Assembly: GCA_008933995.1 (NCBI GenBank)
Contig: WARS01000043.1
Coordinates: 1,650,501-1,714,500 of the forward strand
Reading direction: 5' to 3'
DNA: 64,000 nucleotides
From: Datnioides undecimradiatus
Taxonomy: Eukaryota > Chordata > Actinopteri > Lobotiformes > Datnioididae
In this document: positions 22,801 to 33,500 of the stretch, piece after piece
Layout: every line of letters begins with the position of its first letter
Position numbering within the stretch: the stretch's first letter is position 1
The notes under the pieces: generated by a model
Seen by the model: the letters and a program-made list of their open reading frames with translations, nothing else
Databases searched by the model: none
What the model was told of the DNA's origin: nothing
Made by a program: the position numbers and the translations under genes

Positions 22801-23905
22801 CATTGATACTAAACACAAAATATCTAACGCTGGAATTAAGCTGGGCAGCTCTTTTCTGGGCGGCAATCTAACATCGACTTTTAGCCTTTTTGGCTTTAAC
22901 TTGATGTTAGTGTGAATTTGCTTTCAGGGGTCTACGTACGCAACCAAACATGAGCAGTGCAGCCTCGAAAAAGTTCTGAACGTAGAAGATTTAATGAGAT
23001 TTATGTAAATTAAAAGGTACATTTAAAAAAACAACAACAACTTTTTGTTAAAATTTCTACCATGGAGCCAAGACTCCAGTTTCATTGAAGCTGCATTAAA
23101 TTGTCTTCTGATCTGAAGTTTGACACCCAGTTGCCACTGGAGCTCCAGCACAGTCTGTTCTACCTAGTAATTGCTTTGTTCTCATGACAACAGTGTGGCA
23201 GCTAAAGTGCTGTGCCCTTTCTTACACTTCCTTTAGAAAATGCATGAAGGTGCACTGTGGCGTTTTCTTGTAAACAGACAAGTTATGTTTCGATTCATTG
23301 GTACGCACAAGAATCCATTGTGTGTGTCCTTGGGGTCTAACAAATGTCTTTGATTGCATTTCCCTCTTCACAAACACATTTGCAAAGCTCATTTTTCATG
23401 TATTCAAAGGGAGATTTTATATATATATAAAAAAAAAAAAGGACAACCAGTGTTTAAAACGGGCACTGCAGACCAAATTCAAAATACTAGAAGGTGTCGT
23501 CTTCCCCGGCGCTCTCCGTTCCAGATTCAATGCTCGTGTGTTTTGGACGACAACGAAGCCACGCGGGTGCAAGATTATACTCTGATCAGTTAATGTACAC
23601 ACACTCTGAAGTTGGAGTTCAGTGACTGCTGGCCTTAATATTGTCTAGACTCTCTTTACATAGCGCTCAGTTTCACAGATGACGTTTAAATGATAACATA
23701 TGACTCCTAACGAAAGGCTTTTTCATTTCGTTTCCACTGATATTTAACTTAAAAACTGTACTGTCGCCTGTAACACTGTCATTTCTTTCTCTCCCTCTGT
23801 GAAGGCGCGGCGTGCAACAAAGTCCCCGGCTTGTCCCGTTTCCACTACATGGTGTCAAACTCCGAGTCAGACGCGCCCCTTCTGAAATCTGTCGACTGCT
23901 TTTAA
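10747..23905 (+). CDS. aga: Aspartylglucosaminidase (N(4)-(beta-N-acetylglucosaminyl)-L-asparaginase), 9 coding exons
   Basis: Lysosomal N-terminal-nucleophile hydrolase that cuts the GlcNAc-Asn bond late in N-glycoprotein breakdown. Coding joins: 10747-10855, 13786-13939, 15996-16108, 17011-17123, 19043-19151, 19597-19672, 20660-20767, 22340-22473, 23805-23905. All introns are GT-AG and phases close over 1017 nt, giving 338 residues (human 346). Residues 1-19 form a hydrophobic signal peptide, followed by the family motif NTWPF (26-30). The precursor cleavage site HDTIG has Asp197 before nucleophile Thr198, matching human Thr206. Substrate-pocket residues are present: GTSTNG (213-218), and Arg226 and Asp229 in GRVGDSP. 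N-glycosylation sequons lie at Asn32 and Asn300, and Cys157/Cys173 match the conserved disulfide disrupted in human aspartylglucosaminuria. Ends in VDCF where human ends in VDCI. The gene looks intact. The start is the only ATG giving the signal peptide. Identity is seen directly; function is family knowledge. Confidence 0.97.
10955..11415. repeat. Fish MITE of the 'AAGTAC' type, near full length
   Basis: Shows in order TTTAGTTGCTTTACTTAC, TCCTGCATTCAAAACCT, ATCATCAAAAGTAC, GCTGCATTAATGTATATG, GACTCGAGCAAATTACAAG and TTTTACCACTGCC. These follow the consensus order I know for a roughly 500-bp non-autonomous element abundant in percomorph fishes. Exact ends are not determined. Confidence 0.65.
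11924..12190. repeat. hAT-like MITE ('GAGCTGAAACAATT' family)
   Basis: Begins TAGAGCTGAAACAATTGATC and closes with AAATCAGCAGATTAATC. Both are landmarks of an abundant fish hAT-type MITE whose ends are rich in ATTAATCGATTA units. Interior diverged. Same family as the element at 26490-26651. Confidence 0.75.
13191..13218. repeat. Perfect inverted repeat / hairpin
   Basis: TGATCCCCCA (13191-13200), an 8-nt loop, then TGGGGGATCA (13209-13218). A perfect 10-bp stem in aga intron 1, read directly. Confidence 0.9.
13786..13939 (+). CDS. aga: aga exon 2
   Basis: Acceptor TGTGCAG|CG and donor CGG|GTAAAA. Encodes the cysteine-rich alpha-chain stretch including [11 protein letters not shown] and LDAMIMNG, which is highly conserved in the family. 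Ends in phase 2. Confidence 0.95.
13940..15995 (+). other. aga: aga intron 2
   Basis: About 2.1 kb. Contains a G-run near 14617-14626 and an interspersed repeat at 15331-15475. No other feature recognised. Confidence 0.85.
15331..15475. repeat. Interspersed repeat, copy 1 of a pair
   Basis: GTGGAGTTTTGCTGTAAACG, ATGCATTGTGCGTGTCCTTG and ATGAATGCACTTCCTTGCA align in order with 23245-23395, indicating two copies of the same fish repeat in aga introns 2 and 8. Confidence 0.6.
15996..16108 (+). CDS. aga: aga exon 3
   Basis: Acceptor GACCAG|GG and donor TCAG|GTATGT. Encodes [19 protein letters not shown] and the [16 protein letters not shown] helix region of the alpha chain. Ends in phase 1. Confidence 0.95.
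16396..16598. repeat. Compound AT/CA microsatellite
   Basis: Long runs of (AT)n, (TATG)n-like and (AC)n units within aga intron 3, between exons 3 and 4. Short open frames here are artefacts of the repeat. Confidence 0.95.
17011..17123 (+). CDS. aga: aga exon 4
   Basis: Acceptor TTATAG|CC. Encodes [14 protein letters not shown] and the GNCQPNYRK segment containing Cys157. The donor AAG|GTGTGTG is itself the first unit of a (GT)n microsatellite (see findings). Ends in phase 0. Confidence 0.95.
17124..17145. repeat. (GT)n microsatellite at the aga exon 4 donor
   Basis: Eleven GT units starting exactly at the first intron base after exon 4. Confidence 0.95.
17775..18062. repeat. Foldback MITE copy A
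   Basis: TGAAGCCGTTGTAACCATCT, ACAGTCATTTTAACTCACAG, GATTGGTTAGTTTGTTTG and TTGTGTTCTGCAGCGAGG align in order with copy B (19911-20400). The shared tail CTGACCTCAGCCACAACAGAAC matches CTGACCCCATACACAGCAGAAC (both shown within 22 nt of context). Copy A has lost part of the centre. Confidence 0.7.
19043..19151 (+). CDS. aga: aga exon 5: end of alpha chain and autocleavage site
   Basis: Acceptor AAAAG|AAT and donor ATAG|GTGGGT. Encodes [15 protein letters not shown] (Cys173), a basic and variable linker, then SHDTI. Asp197-Thr198 is the self-cleavage bond that frees nucleophilic Thr198 as the beta-chain N terminus. Confidence 0.96.
19597..19672 (+). CDS. aga: aga exon 6: beta-chain oxyanion/substrate loop
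   Basis: Acceptor CCAAG|GG and donor CCAGG|GTATGT. Short 76-nt exon encoding [21 protein letters not shown]. The GTSTNG loop contains Thr216, matching human Thr224. Confidence 0.96.
19911..20400. repeat. Foldback MITE copy B
   Basis: The left arm (from about 19911: GAAGCCGTTATAGCCATC, AAAAACAGTAATTTTACCTC) is the imperfect reverse complement of the right arm (up to about 20215: GAGGTAAAATTATTGTTTTT, AACGGCTTC). The arms are about 110-125 nt around a centre with TTAGTTTGTTTG / CACACTAACCGATC. A tail to about 20400 is shared with copy A. Lies in aga intron 6. Confidence 0.75.
20660..20767 (+). CDS. aga: aga exon 7
   Basis: Acceptor CTGCAG|C and donor CCAAG|GTACCT. Encodes [15 protein letters not shown] and [15 protein letters not shown], including substrate-binding Arg226 and Asp229. 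Ends in phase 2. Confidence 0.96.
20768..22339 (+). other. aga: aga intron 7
   Basis: 1.6 kb with an (ATA)n-like stretch near 21129-21144 and a T-run near 21545-21560. No exon or repeat family recognised. Confidence 0.75.
22340..22473 (+). CDS. aga: aga exon 8
   Basis: Acceptor CCAACAG|T follows a poor polypyrimidine tract; the donor is TATG|GTGAGT. Encodes [19 protein letters not shown] and [14 protein letters not shown], with the N-T-T sequon at Asn300. The start is fixed by homology and by the phase. Confidence 0.92.
22474..23804 (+). other. aga: aga intron 8
   Basis: 1.3 kb. Holds the second copy of the interspersed repeat (23245-23395) and a TATATATA-A(n) tract near 23420-23440. No exon recognised. 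Confidence 0.8.
23245..23395. repeat. Interspersed repeat, copy 2 of a pair
   Basis: TGGCGTTTTCTTGTAAACAG, ATCCATTGTGTGTGTCCTTG and ATTGCATTTCCCTCTTCAC align with 15331-15475. Confidence 0.6.
23805..23905 (+). CDS. aga: aga exon 9 (coding part), terminal
   Basis: Acceptor TGTGAAG|GC. Encodes [21 protein letters not shown] and ends VDCF with a TAA stop at 23903-23905. Confidence 0.95.
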
Positions 23906-23990
23906 ACGGTGTATGACTGCGTGCATCTTTATGCATATGGAATCAGTCTCAGTGCGGAGTTTTTAATGTGATTTTAGGTTTTAATTCATA

Positions 23991-24001
23991 AATAAAATAA
24001 A
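23991..24001 (+). terminator. aga: aga poly(A) signals
   Basis: Two overlapping AATAAA hexamers (23991-23996 and 23996-24001) begin 86 bp after the aga stop, implying a very short 3' UTR. Cleavage would be expected about 10-30 bp further on. Confidence 0.7.
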
Positions 24002-24050
24002 ATTTGACAAAGGAAGTTTCAGTTGTTGCTAATTTGACTTGTTTTAACCC

Positions 24051-24056
24051 TTTATT
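24051..24056 (-). terminator. neil3: neil3 poly(A) signal
   Basis: TTTATT on the plus strand reads AATAAA on the minus strand, 295 bp past the neil3 stop. I see no other AATAAA or ATTAAA on the minus strand between here and the stop, so this is the best candidate for the neil3 mRNA 3' end. Confidence 0.6.
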
Positions 24057-24350
24057 AGTCACCCATTTGTCTTGTGGTAACTTTGAAAAGGTACATCTTT
24101 AGGACTTTGATAATATATATATATGTAAAAGGCCAACAGATGCTTAGATTAGGTACAATACTACTGTACAAACAAGTGTTATGATCTGGAAAGTTATACG
24201 GCCGGCAGATATCCTCCATTAAATGTATGCTTCAATAGAAAATGTGTATTCCATGAGGATAATGATGCGTTATCATGTCCCTTTCCTTATCCGTTTATCT
24301 ATATGAACACATAGGTGTCAGGGTTTCACTTAGAAGTAAGTGAAAACACA

Positions 24351-24533
24351 TTAACAACCAGGGAGGATGGACACCCCTGGTCCATTGTCTGCCCACTGGA
24401 AAAAGTCACACTGTTTACCCTTTTGAAAGCTGCAGGTGTAGAAATTCCGGCCATTGTTAGGTCCTAGTTTCAGAACAGTCCTCATTAAACAACGTTTCCC
24501 GTGGTGACAAAAGGGGAAGTGCGAGTCGGCCCA
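24351..24533 (-). CDS. neil3: neil3 exon 10 (coding part): second GRF zinc finger
   Basis: Acceptor TTCGCAG|TGG, with the stop TAA ending at 24351. Encodes WADSHFPFCHHGKRC, LKLGPNNGRNFYTC and QCDFFQWADNGPG, with the family C terminus PGC. Confidence 0.96.
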   Translation of the reverse strand, partial: WADSHFPFCHHGKRCLMRTVLKLGPNNGRNFYTCSFQKGKQCDFFQWADNGPGVSILPGC

Positions 24534-27500
24534 CTGCGAAGGAGAAAATAAGATTTTATGAACTTAGTCGTAAACTTTTCACTCAAGAAGTTACGGCTAA
24601 TGCTAAAATGTAGCCGCGTTTGTGGATGGGCTGAAACTAAAGGTATTTTTAAAAAAATATTTAAATTTATTACTCAGCCTGTGCAATCCCACAGAGATGA
24701 GAGATGGTTCTCACCTCGAAGAAGTTACACTTGGTCTCTCTGGGAAGTGAGCAGCAGTAGAACTGTCGTCCCTTATTCTCCCCCTCCTTGTGGACCACTC
24801 GGAGGACTGCTGGGCGGCGATGGGTTGCACAACGTGGGGCGCCGGGACTGGAAGAAATGGACGAGCCGCGGCCCGTCGCATCGGTTTTGCGAGTACTGAC
24901 AGAGGTGAAGAAGCAGTCTTATTAGTTTGAGACAAATTGAAAATAAAGCGCGAGTGCGTTACCTGTCACATCAACCCTTATTAGCGAGCACACCACCTCG
25001 CCTCAGCCTTGAGGTGATGCGTTGGCAACAACTGTATTTTTCATGTTATCTTACTATTGGCCATTCATCAATCTGAGCTTTTTTAACAACGCTGCATTAA
25101 AAATTCCACAGTCCGATGCTTTTTTATCCCACTTATCTCCCTGAAGTTGCAAAAAACTTCTCTTATTACAAACTTATTCATGAAGAGCCAAGCGAGAGAT
25201 TCACTCACCGTGAGTTGGGGGTTCCATTTTGAGCATTGTTACTGGGAAAGGAACTGTGATCAATTCTCATTTTCTTGGATGGGTGACTGTAGGAGGCCAG
25301 TGATTCCCCATTGGAGAGCTCGGCACTTTGCCTCTGCCAGCCACCAGAGGCATAATTGGGGCTTGTTGTCCCTTGGCAGACGCTGTATTTATATAAACCT
25401 CGCTCTGCCGCCAAGGAATTCAAATGACTGCCGGCTGGGGAGAGCGGGGAGTTTACAGGCTTTGGCTTCTTGCTCAAGTCAGAGAAAACAAGGGTGGAAG
25501 TCCCGAATGCACACCTCCAGTTGACTTTGAGCTCCTCTTGTGGCTTCTTGAAGGCAGTGCAGGGGTATTTAATCAAATCAGCGGTGAAGGGTGATGCTTC
25601 AGCGCTAATGTCGTCTTTGTGGACTGCGGAGACGGAGCCAGAGTGAGAAAGCTCATTTCATGTTCAGCAGCTGCAGCTTATTCTGATGCTCTGGCTGCTC
25701 TTGTAAAATGCAGCTTGTTGTTGTTGCTTTAAGTGGTTAGCTTGCCATAAAATTTACAAGTAAGCACCAGACTGCTGCGCCGCGCCGTCAAATAAAATAT
25801 CACACAATCTGTTGTGCCGAGGATGCCTTTATGCAAAATACTGTGAGACGAGCCCCCGCATAGTACAACTTTGAAGATAAGTAGATGTTTTCAGTAATGG
25901 TGAACTACAATGTCTGACACCATTAAACGGGAGCTGTGAATAAGTATTACTCTGCCATGCCTCCGAAACTACCATTAGTGTACAGTACCCCTGAGCAAGG
26001 CACTTAACCCCCAGCTGTTTTAGCGGAGCAGCTCAGTGGTCAACAGTAAAAGATGTTAATATATAACTAGAAATGCAGATTATGATATTACTGGAAAAAG
26101 AGCAAGTGTGCTTAGTCAACATTCCCTGGAGAAATACATTTCCATTATTCACTTCCGCAGATTTCCATGGAGTAATTCATATAAAAGATGCTTTTCTTAC
26201 TCACACTAATGTCAGTTTAAAATGCAGGTGCGCGGTCGTGGATCTATTGGATTTCTTAGTTTACGCAGTTGAGGGCACCGTTAAAACCTCAGGTAGGTAC
26301 CGAGTGCAGGCGCTATAAAAGGTAGTCGCCCTGGCTTCTCTTTGATTCGATCAACAGAGAAGCGCTGTTAAATGTCAAAGCGGAAAAAAAATGAAGTAAT
26401 TCCAAATATAAAATCTCTTTTTAGGCAATATACGGGAGTCAGGCAGGAGTCAGCGTCGAAATCTAATGCTGACACACGGCCGGCAGCAGTAGAGCTGCAA
26501 CTGAAAGGTGGACGGTGAATTAATGAAATTAATGATTAATTGTTCGAGCTATACGATATCAAAAAGAGAAACAGTCCACACACCAAATATATTCACACAC
26601 ACTAAATATATTGACTACTAATCAATTAATCGACTAATCGTTACAGCTCTAGTCAGCAAAATGAGTCATGTGATTTGTTTGCAATTTGGCAGCATCTAAT
26701 GATATTTCAAAATGAAAAACTATCATTTGAAACTTAAAGTGTATTATTCAGCTGCGGTTTGTTGGCTGCAACAGAGAGACGGGCATGACATTTCTTTCAA
26801 AAACGACTTCACCGCAGCCATAATGTATCTCGAGATAGTCCGAGAAAGATGTCCAACTGATAGACTCGCTCATTTGCACAACAATCCTCGCACAGACACA
26901 AAGTTGGCCTAACTGCAGTCTCTCGTCAACAGCTTGCTGTTTGGTGCCTTGCTCACAAGTATTTAAGCGGTACATGGGATCATTCAGCTCAACAGCTCAA
27001 CTACAGCTACTATTATTTTATCTCCGGCTAACAAGGACATTCTGACGCCCCATTAAATCCAGCAACTGTAAAACACATTTCACTCACCCTCAGGTCTTGG
27101 AGTGAGGCAGGCATCACAAGCTTTTGCTGCTGGCTGGTTGATGAGCGTGCAGAGTTGACAGGCCCAGTCCTCTTCCTCCTTCTTAGCCACACTGTCACTG
27201 GTTCTCCCGCTGTAGGCCCAGCCAATCAGGCTGTTTCTGACTGGGAGCTTACTGGATGAAGTAAAACACAAGAGTGCCAGCGGTGAACCTTTGCTACTGA
27301 AACAGGCTCAGTAATTAATACATGTGTAATGAAGCATAAATAATGTTACTGAGCACTGAACTTGAGTTCCCTTCGTGTTTGCTCGAGCTGCAAAACCCTG
27401 AGTAGTCCAGGTGGAAACTTTCATGGGGAATTTACCGGAATCAATGAGAAATAATGTGAAATTTGCTCAGGCTATATTTACCATGTTATAGGCAGATAGA

Positions 27501-30500
27501 AACAAACCTCTTATTAGATCACATAAAAATATAATTAAAAGAATAAAAGTGAGATGTTGTTTCTTTACATCTTGTTACGGTTAAAGGACCGTGAAGAATT
27601 AATCCGAGTCTTTATGAAATGAGTCTCCGCATTTAAAATCATATTGAACATTCACTGGTCTACAAAAACTACAATAATAAAAATAAAAAATAAAAATCAC
27701 TCCACGACTCCTCTCGTTTTTCCAAAGCCGGGTGGGCTGCACATGTGACTGGGGACTGCGCTGTGCATGCAGAGGACTGTGAGCTTATTGAATTCCCGTT
27801 CCATGGATGCTAGAAAATTATCTGTACATGACATGGAAGAGCGCACTGCTGAGTGCAGAGCATGGCGACAATTCAATGGCCATATTTTTAATGAAAACAT
27901 GCCTGAAGAACGAGCGGCCATTTTTTTTTTTTTTAATGTATATTCCCTCTTCCAACTAAGTTCTCTCTTAAGAAGGTGGAGGTATGATTTTTATATTGAA
28001 ACTGTGCCAAATTAAGTTTAAATTCTTCGGGGAAATTTCCAGAAAACTTCCATTAAAGGAAAAAAAGTGACATTAATTACTGTTACATTTGATTACTTTG
28101 CAGCTAATGAGCTTAACTGGCGAGCATTTCAGAACGGTTTACTATGTGTGCATTGAAAACGCACATTTCCTTGATTACTTAGAATACTAGAAATTAGTCC
28201 TTGGGAGTGCAAAGTGCAAAATGAGCAATAAATGTGTTTATTCAGCAGTGAGTATTATAAGCAAGTAAAAGAAAACACAAGAAGAAAAGAAAATTGTAAT
28301 TAGAGAAGTATTTGCAGTTCATGCAGAGGATGGAGATATGGGAGAAGGCGATGTGTTTCGTATAATTGCTCTAAGCATACATGTTAGTGCTCTGACATGA
28401 CGCTCGACTATGTTTGACAAGGAGGCAAATCTGCAGTGCCAACAGTCATGGAAGAGGAAAGTAGCAATGGCTTTCAGGAAACTTTCCTCACAGATTGCTT
28501 TATCAGCTGTGTAATGCGTTGTAAGGGCTTTAGGCTCTAACCCCTCGCAAAGCTTTGCTCAAACACAGCCCAGGAGGTGTTGAGCCTGTGCCCTGTCTGG
28601 CAAACACAGCCTTATATGCGCATTAATTCCCCCCCCCCTCCCATAACACTTCCCACTCCCTGCCAAGCCCATCTGCCTGCAAAGATGGCCTCTCTGAATT
28701 TGAACGTATTATCTAAAAGGCTTTAGAACTTTCTGCAAAGACTAGGTTTGGAAAATGACACCTTGCTCTGCTGTGTTGCTTTTTTTTTTTTTGGTACGAT
28801 AACGTCTTACATTTTCACTTGCATGATTTTGTTTATATTCATATTGCATGATTATTGGTGAATGGGGGGCTGAGAACTAAGAATGTCTTTGCAAATTATT
28901 GCTTCACTGTAATAGCTGTGCATATGGCAATAAAAAAAACTGGAACTATTAATAAATAAATATCAAAATGTGTTAAGAAGAATCAAAAACATCAAAAAAT
29001 ATTCAAATTTCAAGTATCATCTTACTAATTCCAAGTAAACACACTAAATGTAATGTAAGCCAAACTAAATTAATTGCCATAAGTAAACGCTGTTGTTGTT
29101 TTAGTCTTTTCCTTCAGTTACTTCAGGAACATTATCGGTATCAAACACTTCCGAGATCGAACTCTGGAGCAGTCCTCACAAGAATGCAAGACAATATCTC
29201 TTCAGTCAAAGTGCCAAAGGTCTATGAGCAGTTCTACCTGATGTCGACCCCGCTGGGATCTCCCTTCTGACAGTGCTCGCAGAAGTAAGTCATCCTGCCG
29301 CTGTCTCCTAGACGACAGACTGTGATGACATGAGAGCACTGGCCGCACTGGGGACGCTTGTAGACTTTGTAATGTTTGCAGAGAGGAGAGCCAGATTTGC
29401 GACACTGATAGAGATGAGGAAGACAGACGTGAGTGAATAAGAAGATGTGGATAAAGAGAACAAGAGAAAAAAACCATTCGCTCTCTGTGACTTGTCTATT
29501 ATGCATGGACAGGAATATTTGTTTTGCCTATTCTCTAGGCAGCGGAGCTTTGACTTCTGCTTTCCTTCCTCAGCAATACCGGATTTTAAGTTAATCAATC
29601 ACTGCAAGTCAGACTAAATGAGGTTTCAGCTAAATACCCTCCAAGTAAATGTGCATCTGTCTTAACAGGTACCTTCAGATCCAGGATTAGCACCAAAACT
29701 GTTTTAAAAACGCGCTTGTTTTCGCTATTGATGTACAAACGTCTAACCTTGTAAAACAGAAGAGTGAAATCACGTGTCATTTTCACCAAGTGGTGGACCT
29801 GCTCGTCCGTCAGCTGCTGAACCTGCGAACGAAGCGGCGCAATTAGTTACAGTTCACAGCCAGAGAGCGAATAAACCTTATTTGTATAGCTCTTCATTTC
29901 AGAGCAGAGACGAAGGGCTGCTTCACAGTCAGCAAATCAATAATACAAGCAAATAAACAATGAAAACGCCAGGCGTGGATGGAGAAACTGGATTTAAAAT
30001 GATGCAATGGAGAAAAATCACATACAGTGTACACCCAGCACTTGCAGCCCAGGCAGCAAGGACCTGACTGTGGCTCTCGCAATGCATAAAAATAAATAAA
30101 TAAAGAACGATCTACGGCGCACAAACACACACCACTTGTAGCTCTTTCAGGACACCTAGGGGCTTGATAATGGAGGAGAAGCTCATAAAGATTCAGTGTT
30201 CCCAGAAGAAGAAGGGGCTAAAAGTCCTAGATTAATGTTTTGGTCCAGCGTGCTAGATTCTTTAAACCCCATCTAATACTTTCTATGGGGAGCACAGTGG
30301 AGCCCCTGGTGATAGTTGAGTAATAGAAGTATTCATGCTGCAAAGTGTCTCTCACTGGCAGTGGATAGGTCATTCTAAAAATCACATTTTTCATCTATAC
30401 TTTGTTTAATGAAAACATTCCCACAGAGCAATGTGAAGCACTGAATCCTTCACTTTTCATGCGATATGACTTCCAGATCGGGAATATAAAGTATCTGAGT

Positions 30501-33500
30501 GATGCCTTATATAATGTATATTATATAATGTGTATTAGACATAGAGGGGAAACTCCTAATTGAGGCTTAATAAAGACAAAAAAATCAAAAAATAAATAAA
30601 AACCTTTCTGTTCTGAAACTTGAGCACTGAGGGGGAAGCATATCCATGCCGCAATGCGCTTGTTTGTCTTTTCCCTGTTTCACCCCCCTCATTGCAATGC
30701 ATCACTCAATAATACAAGGGCTTAAACTTTCTTCTGCGAGACTTGTCTTGCATTTTTACCCTCTTTTTTGTTCCTCCGCTGAACACAATCCATCATCTTT
30801 TCCATACCTTCACGGCTGGGTGGAGGCCCGAGTCAAACAGGGCTTCGTTTTTAATGATGTTGCCGACTCCCGGCATGACGGCCTGGTCTAGAAGAACGTC
30901 ACAGAGCATCCTGCTACTCTGGCTCCTCACTGCCTCCTCGGAGCGGGAGAAGCTGAACTTGGGGGAGCACACATCCAGACTCTCCATAGCCTTCGCCCTT
31001 TGCTCACAGTCCTCTGTCAACCTGCAAGCACCGCAGTTTTACAGCGCTTGGAAGAAATTTAGAAAATATATGGCCGCTGCCACGAGGTCAACTGGCGCAT
31101 TCGTGAGATTATGCATTTCAAAATTGTTTCCTCCATATATTCTGTTTCAGTTTGTTTGTTATGAGATAGGACAGCAAAGGTGAAATTTTCAGACTGTAGA
31201 AATAAATGTCTGTCTGGCTGCTGAACAGTACACCAGGACCTTGCAGTCAATGAACAGGACAAATGTCACGACAGAAAGACTGTGTTTTTCATGCAACAAT
31301 AGCCACTGTCTTCAGACACAGCCTAATGTAGGACATACTCACTGAATGAGACGCATACCCCAAGGTGAACTTCTGTCACCTCAATCTATCTAGGCTATGC
31401 TGGTGTCCCCGTTACCTTGTTTCCACAGCGCTGTCAAAGAAGCACACAATGTCGTTAGTCAGGTGTATTTCCAGCACTGGTATGGAGCCAGTCCTATCCT
31501 TCCTCTCAGCAGGGTTTATACGCATTGATCCATTCATACCAAAGTGGACTCTAAAAAGGATGTGAGCATGAAAGGGAGACGGAGAGAAAAGACACATTTA
31601 AAGATAGCATGTCTGAATTGGTATACGACTTGACAGCAAAAGGACAGAAAGGTGGCCTGGTGGTTGGAGACATCATTGTGTAATAGAAATGTCACAGGCT
31701 CTAACTTAGCGGTACCTTGTGTGTCTATCAACGGCAACGCGTCACAGGAACTGCTGTAGTCCTCTCACGTAACCCGCTGACGCGACCACGAGCTTACTCA
31801 CACCAATACGGCTATGAACAGCATGTATTAATCCGATCTTAGTCAGTTTTATTAAGAGGACTGAATGATTTTTATGGTGATACTAAGTATAACTCTAAAA
31901 TAAATACATTATACATAAAAAAAAAATCAGCGACTGAATTTTTGGCCGTGTTGTATTTTTACATTTTACTTTTCTTGCATCCATGTAATTAAGTGCCTGC
32001 GTTTACTGAGATACCAGGGAGAAAAAAGGAACAAGCCATCGCCTCAAGTTACATTGTTTACAACCCATTTCTCAACTGCAAGAGTCTTCTAGTCTAGTTT
32101 TCTAAAGAGAGAAGGAGTACTGTATCAATATTCAGCGACACAATGAAAGGTTGACTTCTTTTTGGCTTTGGCTTATTTCCATAATGTTTCCCCACACACA
32201 GATGAAAACCACAAAAACAAATACATTTGACAAATTCAGAGCAGCCTGTTTAGGAAAGAAGCCGTTTATAAGATGCCTGCTTTAAGTCTTAACAGGCACT
32301 GCTTCACCAGATTCTGGGACACAGTCAGGATTTTCAGCTTCATTTTAGCAAACTTTTTTTTTTTTTTAACACTTTGTCACACTGGGGTTTATACTTTATT
32401 TTAATTGTAGCTGTTGCCAGAAATATCCCCCTCCACAGAAATGCGACAAGGTCACAACATTTGAAACTTGTAAAAGGAAAAATAATCTTTTCTTTCGTGA
32501 AGAACCGCTGTAACACCTTTACGTATCTAATTAATACAGCTGATGTTAAAAAAAGGCTGATGGGTCACAGGTTCTGGTAAAAAAAAAAAAAAGAAAAACA
32601 CACATTTTGCTTACACAAACCTCTACCAAATGCATTTTTCCTTCAAAGCTTAATGCCCACAGCAACATAACACATTCCCTCGGGCATTACATAACCTGTA
32701 AAACATATAAATATGTAGAAGCCCTGACACATGAAATCGAATCAATACATCTGAATACAAAATTACATGGAGATCAAGCTAACGAAAGTAATCTCCCCTC
32801 ACAAATTGTCTTATAAAAGATGCCAGAATGTAATAGGAGTAATCACATCTTTATTTCATAAATTTAAAAAAAAATCAATTTAATTAGATTAATTTCAACT
32901 TCTCATTAGTGTAAATGAAACACAAAGGAGTGAGCGGGTTCACTGACAGCTATAGATGACTATATGACCAGTTTAAGCGTGATTAAAACGTTGCAGTAGC
33001 AGTACATCTTATGTCCCTAATCGGGTCAGGTCATCATCACCATTAACACTATCATTATTGTCATTATGCTCTGACGTAACTCCTGTCACTGTTACGTCAC
33101 ACAACGTGACGGAGAACAGAATTTGGCGTAACCTCGAGTTCTCGCGTAGAACTGACTAAACTAGCAGATTCAGGTTACAGCGACTGGAGAGACTGGCAGC
33201 AGAGAGTGTACAGCTTACATTACCTCAACGCTCTTGGACCAAAGTACACGAAGAGCTCCTTGCCCAGAGTTTCAACACCGGTGTACTGACAACCATGCAA
33301 ACTGCGGAAGGCATTTCCCTCGGAGCTGTTTTTCTGTAAACAGACGCAAACTTGTTAGCGTGTAGCAGCATCACCCTACTGGATATAGGTCGTCAGTAGA
33401 CAACAAGTTCGAGTTGTCTTGTTTTTTTGATAGTCCATTGGCCTTTGCTGGTTAATAGCATAAATAAGCGTTGAGTTACTTTGCGTAGAAGAAGAACATG

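Larger units (their letters stand above)
25624..27087 (-). other. neil3: neil3 intron 7
   Basis: 1.5 kb. Contains a fragment with CTGAGCAAGGCACTTAACCC (25991-26010) and a short hAT-like MITE (26490-26651). Confidence 0.8.

Noticed and set aside
25147..25524. Plus-strand 125-codon open frame
   Set aside because: Antisense shadow of neil3 exon 8, whose minus-strand product is clearly homologous to NEIL3.
30743..31183. Plus-strand 146-codon open frame
   Set aside because: Antisense to neil3 exon 4 (H2TH region); no similarity of its own.
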